A stretch of 64,000 bases of DNA from Mugil cephalus (Eukaryota > Chordata > Actinopteri > Mugiliformes > Mugilidae): the NCBI RefSeq assembly GCF_022458985.1, contig NC_061779.1, positions 16,847,001 to 16,911,000 of the forward strand, read 5' to 3'. How positions within the stretch are numbered: the stretch's first letter is position 1; every line of letters begins with the position of its first letter. Both the position numbers and the translations under genes were made by a program. The notes below the pieces were generated by a model. The model was given only the letters and a program-made list of their open reading frames with translations. It did no database searches and was not told where the DNA came from. Of this stretch, positions 12,936 to 26,069 are shown piece by piece.

Positions 12936-15900
12936 TTATTCCAGACGACCTCCTCTGGCTCCTGTAGCCGTCACGTGACAAACCTCCACGTCAGCCCCCA
13001 GTTTCTGCAGCTCATCCAGCCAGATCTGCTGCTTCTGGGACAGCCGGTCATTGGGTCCCTTCACCTCTACCAGCTGTAACAACATGACATCCGGTGTGAC
13101 TACATTTGAAATTTTCAGCAAGCATGTGGCACCTGATGATAAAGGGGCAAAGGGGAAATTGTCTACACGCTACAATGATCAGTGATAATATGATCTCACC
13201 TTGTAGCTGTTGTTTGAGGTATTCCACACCACAAGATCAGGCAGACCTCCACGGCAGTGCCTGTAGTCTTTTGCCATTCGTGCTATTATTCCACTTAAGA
13301 AGGCTCCACCCAAGCAGGCGACAAGAGACTGCAAATTTACAATGTATACGTGTGGTTGTGATACTTTAGTGTATAGAAAGCATTTGAACACAATGTAAGG
13401 AAGACTGTCCTTTTTTAAGAGTAACAGTAAATACCTGCGCCTGTTGAAGGGATGAGAAACGTTCCCAGTTGACCAATGAACACACTTTACCCTCCTGGGA
13501 ATTCCAGACATCTTCCAACATGTCATTCAGTGTTTCCACAGACGCCTCGCTAAGTAACTGGACACGGGACCCGATCGCCTCCTTTCTGTTCTCATAGAAA
13601 CAGTCAGTGTGAAGATCCAGCGGGCACGTCTGAGAGTGGAGACAAACACGAGTTAAACTACCGCGGGTCCACACACATTCAACAATTCTTCTGTAGAGCT
13701 TAACTTGCCTGATATGGGTTTCGGAAGACGTCTGGAATACCCTCCATAAAAATGACATCCCACAGCAGAAGAGCAAACAGTGTTGAGAAGGTTGAGCCCT
13801 CTCCATGGATCCCTGTGAGATAAAAGAAACAGAGAATGTTGTTTTTTTGCAATCAGTGGATAGCCACATATTTTATAGCAGAGCGTAAAATATTACCTAC
13901 CTTCGTCAAAACCTTGTTGTCTGTAATGTGCTAAAGACAGCTCTTCCACAGAGCATATTACAGTGGCACGAGAACTCTCCTCCCCATCTTCATTCGCTGG
14001 CAAAAGAAATCTCGATTTTCCCATACCTCCCTCATGAGGAAACAGCTGTCCTCGAATAGTCACCTGCAGGCAAGAGTACATACAACGTTCATGTTTTATT
14101 TTTACATATATATAAAAATTAAAGCAATCATTTCCCCCCTTCAAATCCATACACTGGCAAACTGTGAAAAACTCACATGTTTGACATCTCTAACTTCTAT
14201 AGTGGGCAGATCTTTGAGTTGCAGACGGTACTTTTTGCAGCTGGGAGACTCTTTCATCCTAACAGCTCTCTGATGGAGGGAGAGTTTATGTCCTGTGCGC
14301 ACCAGGGGGTCTGACAGCCCGTCGCTGATAGCACAAATGGCCTTAAAAAAAAATAACGCAGAACACAGCATGCTGCCTATTACTGAGAACATTGTTGCAC
14401 AAGTAAATTATGAGGACGTCTCTGAGGACAAGAATGGAAACACAGATACTGGGGCTCACTTGCTCAGGTTTTTTGAGGTGTTGTTGAAGGTTTAGTGCCA
14501 GTCTGTCCCACCATCGCCCGCGGCTGTCTGGACAATAAACAGACTGCAATAGCAGGGACTGCAGCTCTTCTACTGCTTTCTGTAACATAAAAGTAGAACC
14601 GTGACACTTTGGACTCTGTGAATAAAAAAAAAAAAAAAAAACAACCGGGTCAGAGAATCGAGAAGTTCAGCAAACCTCATAGTGTCGGAGCCTCTGCAGA
14701 ATCTCCACGCCCCTGGATAAGATGCGAGTGTAAGCCCATCCTGTAGTGAAGCTGCGCAGGAAGACGGGCAGCTCGTTCTCGTGACTACACAAGAATTAAT
14801 AACGTTGACATTAAACAATCACTGGGGACTCGGTGTCTCCGTTTTAGAGATATATAGCGACAGAATAAATACATTGATTTATGGGGTCCTCACCTCAAGT
14901 CATGGTTTTCTTTCAGCTCCTGCCAGGCACTTTTGGCAGCTGTGTAAAGCTCCAGGGCCCTCTCCCACTGACCGGCCTGCATAGCAGATATCACCTCTTG
15001 CAGGGCTCGCATGGCAGCTTCATATCTGGTGTGGTGTATGGAGTCAGGAGTATTTATTCCTGCCTATCCTGCTAATATCAAATACTACAAAGTTATTTTA
15101 GGTCCTTTGGCAGACCCTCACCTAATAAGGTCATCTCTGTCTCGAAACACCTTTGCCTCACGCTCCACTGTGTAGTCTGGGAAGGCCAGGCGTCCTGAGT
15201 TTACCAAGAGGATGGTGAAAAGCTGATTCTGCCCTCCAGCCGCCATCTCCTCCTCATCCATTGTGTCCGTCAGAGAAAAGAGGAGAAGGACGCGAGAGAA
15301 GACAGCCCGTGGACCTCGAGTGAGACGCACACAGGAGCCTGCAAGCTGCTTTGCCCTTTAAAGAAAGGAGAGGGGTGAGATCATTGCTGAAACGTCGGGA
15401 CCCTGAATGAACGCAGGGAAAATGATCAACTCACCGTTTGAGGATGACTGCCCCAATGTTGCTTTGAGCAGGGCTCAGAGAGAAGAGAGACTTTTGCTTG
15501 CTTAGGCGAAGAAGCCCATCCACTAGCTGCTGTTTTTGAGTCCCAGAACCACCCAGATGGAAAGTCTTTGCTAGAGACTTGAGTTCAGGAGCCGGAAGGA
15601 GATCCAGAGCCTCCCCTAGGTCCTCAAGATCATTCTCTTCGTAAAAAATAAGCATACACACACAGGTTAATGCAGTGTTTTAGCAAACAGATTCAGATGT
15701 ATGATATTGTTGGGGATCACTTACCTGTCTGTAGAAAACCACACTGAACCAGCTCCTGTGCGATAGGTCCCAGATCACTGCATATCTCTTCATAATCCAG
15801 TTTACTGAGTTGAAGCCATTTCAGTTTCCTCTGAAATAGTCTCACATACAGCTTCTGCCCCATGACTTTGAGAGAGTAACTTCACGTCAACAATCAGTCA

Positions 15901-17127
15901 TCAATGCAGCTGTAATTTGCTTTTAAATCATTTTTTATTAGTTATTAAGTGACATTTCAGCATACCTGACAGCTTTTGAAAAGCATGTATGAGCATCATA
16001 TCGTCCTCATTGAACAACTCCTTGTCGTCCTCATTCTCCAACACAGCATGCAGCACAGTCTGGAAGTTGCGGAGGTAGTATGGAATCCAGGGAGTGTTGG
16101 AGCTCTGGTCGCTGCTCTCAGCGCTAGACTCTGGCACTAAATCCTCACTGATATCTACAGTACGCTCCTCACATGTTTCCTCAGATCTCAACAGTGCGTC
16201 ACAGGTAGTAGAAGACGGTACCTCTGTTTTATGCAGGTCCACGTCAGTTGTCTCAGCTGTACTTTCACTAGGCACCATCTCTCCTGACTCCATACTGCTC
16301 CTCTCATGTTTTGCTTTCTTTCGGGAGCCAGACTTTCCACCGGAGGAAGTTGGTTCCTTTTTTCTTTTTGCTACTTTGGAGGCAGAAGGATGCTGCTTTG
16401 GAGCAGCCAACTTTTGGACAGCATCAGATTTAGATGTTTTCTGTTCAAGATTATGCACCTTTTCTAAACACAATGGATCTTCAACTGTTGCTGGAGTGTC
16501 TACACCGGTGGTGTTTTTTCTGTCTTCTAAACTCTGAGTCCGAACATTTTCTTTCTGCGAGCTATTTAATGTGTCAGAAGAACATTCCTCTTTCAGTGCA
16601 TTTTCATCCTCAGTCTGTTTCCTCTCGGGTGCCTTAGGATATTTTCTAGATAGCTTAGAGGAAAGACTCCCCAGGTCGATCGTCCTGACGACAGTCTTGC
16701 TTTTAATCTCACGCGGTGCCTGCTGAGAGTTATTCTTTTTGAAATAAGGACTCGTCTTGGTCTCTTTGGCCTCCTCCTCCTCCTCCTCCTCCACTTTTCC
16801 ATCCAGCCCTGGGGATTTTGGGAGATTCCTTCTGGATGACAGCTGGGTGCTTGACACAACACCATTACTTGCTGATGCGACACTGCTGTCTCCTCTCTCA
16901 AAGTTCTGACATTGCAAATCAATGTGCTCATTGATCTTGAATCTCGGTACCAGCTGGCCACACAGGGGACAGGCCAGCTTAGTGGGAGGCTGGCTGCCGA
17001 AGAACGACGTGATTGGAGTTGCGGTGGCAGGACTGGCTGAGGTCCCAGCTTTAACGCCGCCTTTGTTTTTGCTCTTGGACAATGATAAAGTTCGCCTGAG
17101 TTTGTCTTTGCTTGGCCTCTCCGTCAT
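12936..17127 (-). CDS. fan1: FAN1 structure-specific nuclease, complete
   Basis: FANCD2/FANCI-associated nuclease for interstrand-crosslink repair and repeat stability in the nucleus. Coding exons in order: 15966-17127, 15725-15865, 15435-15636, 15122-15355, 14894-15025, 14676-14784, 14460-14579, 14177-14341, 13901-14063, 13709-13812, 13435-13629, 13200-13328, 12936-13073. The sum is 2994 nt (997 aa; human 1017). Visible: UBZ4-type zinc finger with C53, C56, H68 and C73; a PCNA-box-like ITSFF just before it; SPYF at 126-129, the MLH1-binding motif of human FAN1; an acidic/basic linker; SAP region ([11 protein letters not shown]); TPR-like helices; and a C-terminal VRR-NUC domain with D940, E955 and K957, whose spacing equals the human catalytic residues D960/E975/K977. 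The intron after 13709-13812 uses a GC donor. The start ATG opens the exon carrying the UBZ. Confidence 0.97.
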
Positions 17128-17839
17128 GTTGCAGGCGGGAGCGGGTTCCTTTGTCGCAGAGAAGTCGTTCCAGTGTAGAGAGGACAGACAGGACTATTCA
17201 TGCTATGGCTCTATTCAGCTTAATTAAATGCTAACGTTGCTAAAAGGAAACACTTCGTTTGAAATGATCGCACATTCGCGGCATTCAATACTCCACATAT
17301 GCAAGAGGAAACAAGGGCAACAATATAAGGCTGCCACTTGGTTTCACATGCATTAGCTAACATACCGGGTAATAGCATTGACTGTGTAGTAGAGCGGGTA
17401 GAGCTGTGCTCGATGACAACAATCCCGCTCCTTAGGCGTAACCAGCGGAGCGCAGAACGTTGTCTAGGGTGAAGAAGTCGACCCCAGATGCATCGATATT
17501 TTCTCAATCCTGAACGCTTAAAACCAGGTAAAGTAAAAATCAAGATAATTACAATAATCGTATTGTACGTGTATATTATATTTGTGTCTGTATTTTTAAA
17601 GTGAAAATGTATATGAATAAAATACAATCCATATACAAATCCTCAATTTTATAACCAACACGGCACCGGGTATATTGCTAAATACTGCAAATAAGGTGCT
17701 TATCAATAAATGTTTAAAGCTAAGATGATCTAACAAGTTATTTTTGGCTCATTATTTACCTCGCAGTGTTTTATGCTGAGCAGCAGACCGGGCACTAAGC
17801 ACATGATGGGAGGTGTATTTTCTACACAGGTTCCTGGGC
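17128..17839. other. Divergent fan1 / apba2 upstream region
   Basis: fan1 is transcribed leftward and apba2 rightward from this spacer, so it should contain the fan1 promoter and 5' UTR and perhaps the distal apba2 promoter. No clear TATA box is placed. Open frames here match nothing I recognise. Confidence 0.5.
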
Positions 17840-17939
17840 TACTGTGCGGCTTTTATTCAAAAATCACCATTCCGGAGGACAATCTGATCTGCTCAGCACA
17901 AGCATCTTACAAGGAGGGCGGCCAACAGGACTTATGTCG
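17840..17939 (+). other. apba2: Candidate noncoding first exon of apba2
   Basis: A good donor (TCG then gtaagt) follows this stretch at 17940, upstream and on the same strand as apba2, whose coding exon begins with an acceptor at 20341-20342. That acceptor, 31 nt before the ATG, shows that a 5' UTR exon must exist upstream. This is the best nearby candidate, but its 5' limit is a guess. Confidence 0.3.
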
Positions 17940-18382
17940 GTAAGTGGCACTGAGATTCTTCTATGTATGCGGGGGAAAAAATGTAACAGTGATGCACGCA
18001 GGCCTTTTCGGCTTGCTGGAAACAACGCTGGATGTGCTCCTGTGGTCGATCGGCTCAGTAGTTGGTTGTCAGCATGGTGCAGTCTCGATGCTTCAAATCA
18101 AGGTCGATGTGAATTGCAGCAGGAGCAGTAGGATAATAGGATGCTTCCAGATGGTAAAAGCAGCAGAGGGTGTGTGTGTGGAGGGAGTCAGCACCATCAC
18201 TGCGTGCTATATGCGTAGGGAAAACCATATATCCGATTATCTTATCGACATTTAGGCAGATGGGAATGCGGCGTTCACTTGTGGGGAGACCACAACAACC
18301 ACCCCTGCAGCTGCGGCAGAAGTTCGGCGTCATGGGTTTATAATATGCCGCCACAAAAACGACAAGGGCAGGGCACATGTAA

Positions 18383-18408
18383 AAAATAAATAAATAAATA
18401 AATAAATA
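18383..18408. repeat. TAAA-type tetranucleotide microsatellite
   Basis: About six ATAA units in the noncoding region upstream of the apba2 coding exons. The rest of 17940-20342 shows no exon or recognised element. Confidence 0.75.
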
Positions 18409-20373
18409 GTGAGGTCCGAGACTTTGATTAGCGCTATTGTTTTAATTGTCGCTTCAGCACCATGGAGAGGTCATGATCGGGTCTGTGAGCTGGGATTGTG
18501 CAGAAGGTTTTTATTACGCCATGATTTCAGTTACATCTGATAAACAGTGACTGGATTTATTTCGTTATGTAGCTATAGAGTGTAAACAAAACTCCATAAC
18601 CAAGAAACCTGAGCCCCAACAGCTCAAACAGTTTCACAGCCACTAGCTGATATGCTTCATGTTTAGATGAGGGGGAGGGTGTTGATCATGACATGTTTAG
18701 ACTGGGCGTGTAGCAAGATCAGTACATGCAGCTCCAATACATTCAGTACTAATCAGATGGAAACGCCTTTGTTACTGGGCCGAGGCTACCAATCTCACGC
18801 TTTCTGTTTTAAAATCACAGCAGAGATGAAAATGGATTTGGTGGCTTACAGAGATTAAAGAGATCTTAGATAATTCTGAGTGTAATTTTGGTCCTCTTAC
18901 ACGTGTATAAACATGTAAAGTTAATAGGATTTCACATTGGATCAACGCATTCTCTTTATATTATGTTTTCTCAAATCCTTTTCTGGTGTTCAGTGTTGTG
19001 TTTTTGTAGTGTGTTTGTAAGGTAGCAACTAATTGTTTGTTTTCATTATCAATCAATCTGCCATTTGATTTTTGAAAATAAATGTTTGGGCAGAAAAAAA
19101 ATTACACAGAAGAGGTCTGATTTAGTATTGTGACTAGATAGTTTTGTCTGATTAACAACCACAAATTAAAAGAGATTCAGCATCCACAGAAGACAGGAAA
19201 ATATTCACATTGCAGTGGCTGATTTCAAACATTTAATCATAGTAAATTATCAAAATAGTGTCACAAACTGAACTGTTGTGTTATCTGTTATTTACCATTT
19301 CGCTGTGTTATGGCCGGCTCAAGATGACGCACCAGGTTACATGCCTTATTATACCTATATGTAAAAGGTAAACAGGCAACACCATAGGGGTAAAAACCAA
19401 GAAAAATATTTACAATGCTGGTCTGGTGAAATGGAGTGAGAGGCCTTGTTCCAAGTGAGGAGCCTCCTACATAGACCCAGCCCACGAAGACGTCCTCCAT
19501 CAGTCGTTAGGGAGTTGCTCCTACGGCGAAGACAGAAAACAGACACAAACAAAACAACCAACAAGGCTGGGACTGACACGTAACAATGGCATGTTTTATG
19601 GTGTCTCCATCAAGGACAAATAGCTGAGCTGAATTGAAGTCAGCTGAATGATGTACTGCTGCATTTACCTCAGAGGACACAGAGTCAGTTGTGGGGCTGA
19701 AATATGATGGCCTTAATAGTCACATTTGATATGTTTTTTGTTTTGTTTTATTTTTTCAGAGATGAGTTTGTAAGGTTGTTGTTTGAACAGAAAAGACAAA
19801 AATTTCACACCCACACACACAAAAAAAATGGTTCTCATGCTGCCACTTAAAGCAGTTTTACCGCAGGTTTCCTGGTCTGTAGTACATCAAGACATAATTA
19901 GAGCAGACACAAGCCGGCTAAATGGCAGATAACAAACAACATCATAGACTTAAGGACAGGGGTGGTGTGTGTGGGTGTAACATTGTGTTGATGTAATAGA
20001 TGGTTGTATAATATCATGGCTTACAATAAACAGTTGGTTCTTAAGTGAGGGGCTATTTTTGTGTTCGCCGTAATATGAGAGGAGGTATTTTTTGCAAATA
20101 TTTATTGCAGGCTGGTTAAGTGATTCGGACATGATGTAATAACGTGTAATAACTGAGTTGTGAGCAGGGGAAGGAGTTGTTTTTTTTAAAAGATTGTATA
20201 GTTTGTATTTATGGAGGGAGGAGACACAGTATGTAATAGTTCTCTGTTATAAATATACTGCATCATAGCATGAAAGATTGATGCTATAATGAAATTTATA
20301 TAAATTATATTTCTCAAAATCTTCACTCGTTGATGTTCACAGGGTTTAAGATAGTGAACTAAAGGGGCCGGTT

Positions 20374-23300
20374 ATGGCTCATGGAAAGAAGCCAGCAACC
20401 ATATCCAAAATATTGGCTCCCGGCCCTTCATCGTGCCCCGGTCCAGGACTTACAAAACCGAGCCGAGACGAGCAGCAGGGTTTGGTGAGAGAGGCGTCTG
20501 AGCAACCCCCCTGTGCCCCGAAGAATGAGAAGAATGACCAGCTGACTCCTCCTGTCTCTGCAAACCGCTATTACATGAGTTGCGACCCCAGTCCCGAGGA
20601 GATGGAAGACACCTGCTCTGAGTACGACAACGTGGGCTCTGACGTCGAGCAGGACTATGACGAGGTCCTGCACCTGAACCGACAGGGCGTCGTGGACATG
20701 AGGTATTACAAACAGTACTGTCCTGAGGATGGTGGCTACATAAAGCACGCAGTAGATGACAATATCAATGAGGCCCCCAGACCTCAACATAGCACAGAAA
20801 TATGTGAGGGGTCGCAATCAGAGGGTAAGCCGTACAAGGTGGGCCATCGCTTTAGGTCACACTGTGCCCCGATTCCTGGGGAAGAAGCAGAAGGGGGAGT
20901 GAAGAAGGGCCAAGAGGACAGGTTCTTCTACAGCGATGTGGACGAGACAGAAGTGGTGCTGGATGGGGCCAAATTCATAGAGGATTTAGAAGAGACGGAA
21001 AATAGTGTTCCGAGGCAGACTAGCCTTTATCAGGGCAACGACAATGAAAGAATTAGACAGAAAGCTGAAGAAAGGGAAAGAGAAGATGACACCCGAGTGA
21101 CCAGAAAGCATAGTATCCCAGGAGCTGGTAGGAATTGCGAATCCTCTCACATGGGCTCGAAGGAGAGGGAGAGGCAGGGCAAAGGACGAGGAAGGAGGGG
21201 AACAGGAGAGGACAGCGAGCATATTGTCTCTGGGATCAAAGGATGCGTGACCAACAGCACCGAGCAGCGTCCAAAGACTGCGTCCAAAGACTGCAAAAAG
21301 GCTGCAGTGAGGATCAAAGCTAGGCCCGGCTCCAACAAGCAACATCCTCCTCCACCGCCTCGTCATTCCCATGCTCAGACACCGGCCGACACCAAGAAGG
21401 CCCAGCCCCATAGAGAAACCCCTCCTGCTCCTGCACCGAGTCCCTCCGCTACCAACAGCCGGGAGAGTGACCCCAGAGTTGTCAAACCATCCCTGGCTCC
21501 TCATCACACACCTGAACCACAGAGGGAGTCTCTGGAGGAGAGGCAGAGACGGCCAGAGCCGCCCCAGCAGGTAACCACTGCGAGCAGGTCCCATCCCACT
21601 GGGGCTTGTGATTGTGGATGCCCAAAAACGTTTAAATCAAGACATGTTAAAGCAGATGTTTTCGCACAGCAGGCTGAGAAGATGAGCACGGCGGTGATTC
21701 CCGAGGAGGTGGCGCCAGAGCAGCCGAGGAGGCCCCAGTGTTCGGAGCTCGCCCCTGCAGAAGAGAGCGACACTTCCAAAGTGAGGATTTGTCTTTCAAG
21801 TGTGACATTCAACAACATATAACTTCTTATCATGTTGTTTTTGCTGTCTTTCTTTGTTTTAAAATTCATTTATCATCATACTGATTTATGTTATCTGCAG
21901 TGATAGTCGATATGGCTCCTTACATTATCTCCATAAATCTAACATGTTCGTTTATTTTAAAGAAAACACAGGAAGCTGCTTCTTTCCCCAGCTTTGAGGA
22001 TGGTAATTATGTTTTTTTTTTTTTTTTCAATTACAGAGCTTTTATAAATCTGTGCGGCGCACTACAGTGTTTTGTTTTGCGTAGTTCCAGGTCCCTGTGA
22101 GCCAGAGGATCTCATTGATGGGATCATCTTTGCTGCTAACTACCTTGGCTGCACTCAGGTGTTGTCTGACAAAAATCCATCCAAGTCCGTCCGCATGTCC
22201 CAGGCCCACGAAGCCGTCAGTCGTATCAAGGTGATCTGCCTTCAGGATTACAGCTCTTAGCGTCCATTGATTTGGTTCATGAATATTTAAATTGGCCAGT
22301 GCTTTCTGATTTAATCAGTCTCAAAATAGGTAAAATTCAAACAATAATATGGGGAACAAATCTGTATTCAAGTCCAACTGATTAGATTTTGCTGACGTTC
22401 TCAATCAAGAAATTTAGCTTCCGACTTAAATTGTTTGAGTTTTAGGTTTAAGAAATCAAAATTGCTGTGTTGCTAAGATACTTGTTCACAGAGTTTTACT
22501 CCCCGAGGATGCCTGTTACTGTGGGTTACAATGATTTAATGGGACTTATTGAAAGATCATAGTCTGAGATATACAGGTTATAGTTATTTAATGAATATTT
22601 GCAGAAGTGCTGAGATTTAATTTTAAGGGTTAAAATTATAATAATGCAGAATTAGTGCAGAATAGAACTTAACATCAAACTACTATATAGCTGTTCTTTG
22701 ATAATGTAATAGTTAACGGCTCAAAATGACAATTAACTGTGCAGTGTCCAAAAATGTTTATTTGCAGTGCTTTAACGAGTTGACCACACAGTGGCGCTGC
22801 TGCACGTCTTTTTAGTTCACTTCCATCCTCAGTGTTTTGACAATGAGCTGAACGTCTGCATTTATAGATACTAGCATCACGTTGAAGTATAAATGTTTGA
22901 CTAAAGTAATATTTATTTCAAAGAGCCAAGATGAAGACTCTCAGATTATGACAGAAGTGGACTTGTTTATCTCCACCAAAGCTGTCAAAGTCCTGAACGC
23001 TGATACACAGGTTAGTAACTCTTGGATCTTTGTGAGGTCATTCAGCCCTTCACGCTTATTAATTGTCATATTTTTTGCTCTCCTTAGGAGACTATGATGG
23101 ACAGTGCCTTGAGGACCATTTCTTACATCGCAGACATTGGCAGCATTGTGGTTCTGATGGCACGGAGACGCATGTCTCAGGCCTCATCCGAGGATTTCTC
23201 TGAATCGTCCGACTCTAGCGAGGGGAAGAGTCAGTACAGGATGATCTGCTATGTCTTTGAGTCAGAGGATGTAAGTGCTCGCTGCTTAACAACACATATA

Positions 23301-26069
23301 TTTGTTACTTTATTTTGGTTTGGTTTAGATTTTTCGTTTCTGTGGTCATTTAAACCGTTGTGATCTTTCTCACTTCCTTGCTGTTGTCAAATGGGATAGC
23401 CTTTCTGCTGAGTAGTTTTCCCCAAACGCTCCCCTTCCTCTAGGCGCAGCTAATTGCACAGTCCATTGGTCAGGCTTTTAGCGTGGCCTACAGAGAATTT
23501 CTGCGAGCCAACGGCATCAACCCGACCGACTTGAGCCAGAAACAATACAGTGACATCATCAACTCCCAGGAAATGTACCACGATGACCTCGTCCATTTCT
23601 CAAACTCAGACAACTGTAAAGAGGTGCGACTTTTTTCTTTTTCTTTTTTTTAGTTTGCTGCAGGTAAATTTCAATAGATTTCCTGTCACAGAAATCACCT
23701 TCTAAACCCTGGTGCGTGAAATCTAAACGGACTTTCTGCGTTCCAGCTCTACGTGGAGAAACAGAAGGGGGAGATCCTCGGTGTGGTGATAGTGGAGTCT
23801 GGCTGGGGCTCCATCCTGCCCACTGTGATCTTGGCCAGTATGCTGAACAGCGGCCCTGCAGCTCGCTCTGGGAAGCTCAGTGTGGGGGACCAGATCATGT
23901 CCATCAATGACACCAGTCTGGTGGGGCTGCCGCTGGCCACCTGTCAGGGTATCATCAAGGTATGGAGCATCTTCACGTGGTGTTCATTGATGCAGTCTTT
24001 AATTAGGCATGAAAATACAATATTTGAATAAGAGAATTTAGTCTGAAAAGATTTTCTGATTGCCTGCACATGAGACGCTTAATTACTGCTGTTTAGTTCA
24101 GATTGTCCCTTTGGTTCTGGTTATTTAAAACAGAGACGAGCTACAGCCTCAGTTGACTCTAAGAAGGACATTTTTAACCATCTCAGCTAATACGTGTCTC
24201 CTGTGTGATAGATTTTACCCCATTTTTTTTTTAATGGGAATTATTGACCATAAGATGTAAAGTCGCTGTCACGTGGATGTGTGTGTGGACATATCCCAGG
24301 GTCTGAAGAATCAGGTGAAGGTGAAGCTGAGCATCGTGAGCTGTCCCCCTGTCACCACCGTGCTCATCAAGAGGCCTGATCTCAAGTTCCAGCTCGGCTT
24401 CAGCGTTCAGAACGGCATTGTAAGTAGACCCTCGTAAACTTTAGGCGGGAGCTCAAAATTAAAGGTCGGCCATTTTTATCAAGAGCGGTGGTGAGGGTGG
24501 TGACATTCACCGTTCATTCACACGTGCGGCGTGTTTTTGGCGTCGTCCTCAGATCTGCAGTCTGATGCGGGGCGGCATTGCTGAGCGAGGCGGCGTCCGC
24601 GTCGGACACAGGATCATTGAAATAAATGGCCAGAGCGTTGTTGCCATGCCGCATGAGAAGATTGTTCAAACCCTGTCTGTCTCAGTGGGCGAGGTAAGAA
24701 CTCCTCATGACACACACTGCCAGGTTTCACTGATTACTGCACCACACAAACACACCAGAGGTACAGAACATAGATTAGATCGGGTTAGGTCTGTTCTAGC
24801 TCTAGTCATTAAGGGCACGGTTAAATGTGCAAATTTACTCTATTTAAAGTCTGATAAATGCACAGTGTAAATAGTGCAACAGCAGGGAAATCTCAGCTGT
24901 TCAGAAATTAAGCAATCTGTGATGTCAGAGTTACATAAGCAGTTGGGTAATGGTCTCATATCAAAGTCCATCACATTAACTCCCATAAAACCTCCACATG
25001 TAGTTTTTCACTTTTGTTCTTGTTTTCCTGTTGGTTCTTGATTTGAGGTTCTGATCGGTGGATTGTATCACCTTTGAACGGATTAACTCTCCCTGTTTGT
25101 CCTGTTTGCTGTCTTATTGCTAAACTAAGCTAAGCTAGGCTAACCCGGTTCTTGCCATTGTTTTACATTTATCAAACATACAGTATACTGCATGATAGAC
25201 GGTTTAGGCCTCTGTGTCAATTTGATGCAGAAACTATGCTGACGCTGCAGAACCTGGCCCAACAACAATGTAACGCAGAATGCAAGAACTGTGATTGGTC
25301 GTCTTGGTCCTAGCATGTTTCCGCTTTAGTATTAACAGCTTCTAGATTTGATTGCTTTGGATCAATAAAGATGGAACACAGGTTAAGACAAGTCAAACAA
25401 ATGTTTCTATGTCCGGACCTCCTCAGTTAAGGTGAAAGTTTCAGTTGACATTGTTGAAAGTGGAACAAAAATTAACTGTCTTTTTTGCCTTTTTTTGCTT
25501 TTTTTACAGGGTGTACTGTATAAGTCATAAAGTATAAATGGCTCGCACCGGCGTAGACTATGTGCATAAGTTCGGGCGTCTGTGTCCCGCAGTACTCTAA
25601 AAGAGCCTTGAAAGTGAAACTGACGCGCTAACTCTGGCCAGCAAAGAGGGAATAAGTGCATTTGCCAAACTGTTATAATGTCAATTTGTAGGTGAAGAGC
25701 AAGGAAATGGTTGACATTTCACTAGAAATACATTTAAACTGCTGAACTAACCAGGAAACAGCTATTTTCTTTTTAACATTGAATACGTTTGTTGTTGTTT
25801 TTTTGCATCTCTGTTAAAGCCATAGAAGCCGGTTATTTGTCAGTAGTGCATCAACGTCTCTGTTGACTCTCCAGTGAGGCACAGGAGGTTGTAAATAAGG
25901 CCTGGATTCAAGTGATGCGATTACAACTGTGCATCTGCAGACAGGTTCTTAAGTTGGCGGCGTAATCCTCCTCCTCTCATCTCTGCCTCCCCGTCAGATC
26001 AACATGAAGACGATGCCCGCTGTGATGTTCCGACTGCTGACGGGACAGGAGACGCCCGTCTACATATAG
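20374..26069 (+). CDS. apba2: APBA2 / Mint2 / X11-like neuronal adaptor, complete
   Basis: Cytoplasmic adaptor binding APP-family tails through its PTB domain and Munc18 through its N-terminus. It acts in synaptic trafficking. Coding exons: 20374-21780, 21963-22002, 22085-22230, 22924-23010, 23088-23270, 23444-23623, 23747-23959, 24300-24419, 24553-24693, 25998-26069. The sum is 2589 nt (862 aa; human APBA2 749). Residues 1-469 are disordered. They keep an acidic Munc18-binding-like block (DYDEV, then [13 protein letters not shown]), while the rest is low-complexity and longer than human. PTB about 485-672 ([23 protein letters not shown]), PDZ1 about 688-768, PDZ2 about 770-852, C-terminus ETPVYI. 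APBA2 is chosen over APBA1 because of ASFPSF before the PTB and MFRLLTGQE at the end. The 12-residue Lys-rich PTB insert of human APBA2 is not found. Confidence 0.95.

Noticed and set aside
13366-13434. Reading the fan1 exon past its donor toward 13366
   Set aside because: The human protein continues with the next exon right after LQQAQ, and gtattt at the boundary is a usable donor.
20986-21594. 202-codon minus-strand frame
   Set aside because: Antisense shadow of the long apba2 first coding exon, with no splice context or family resemblance.
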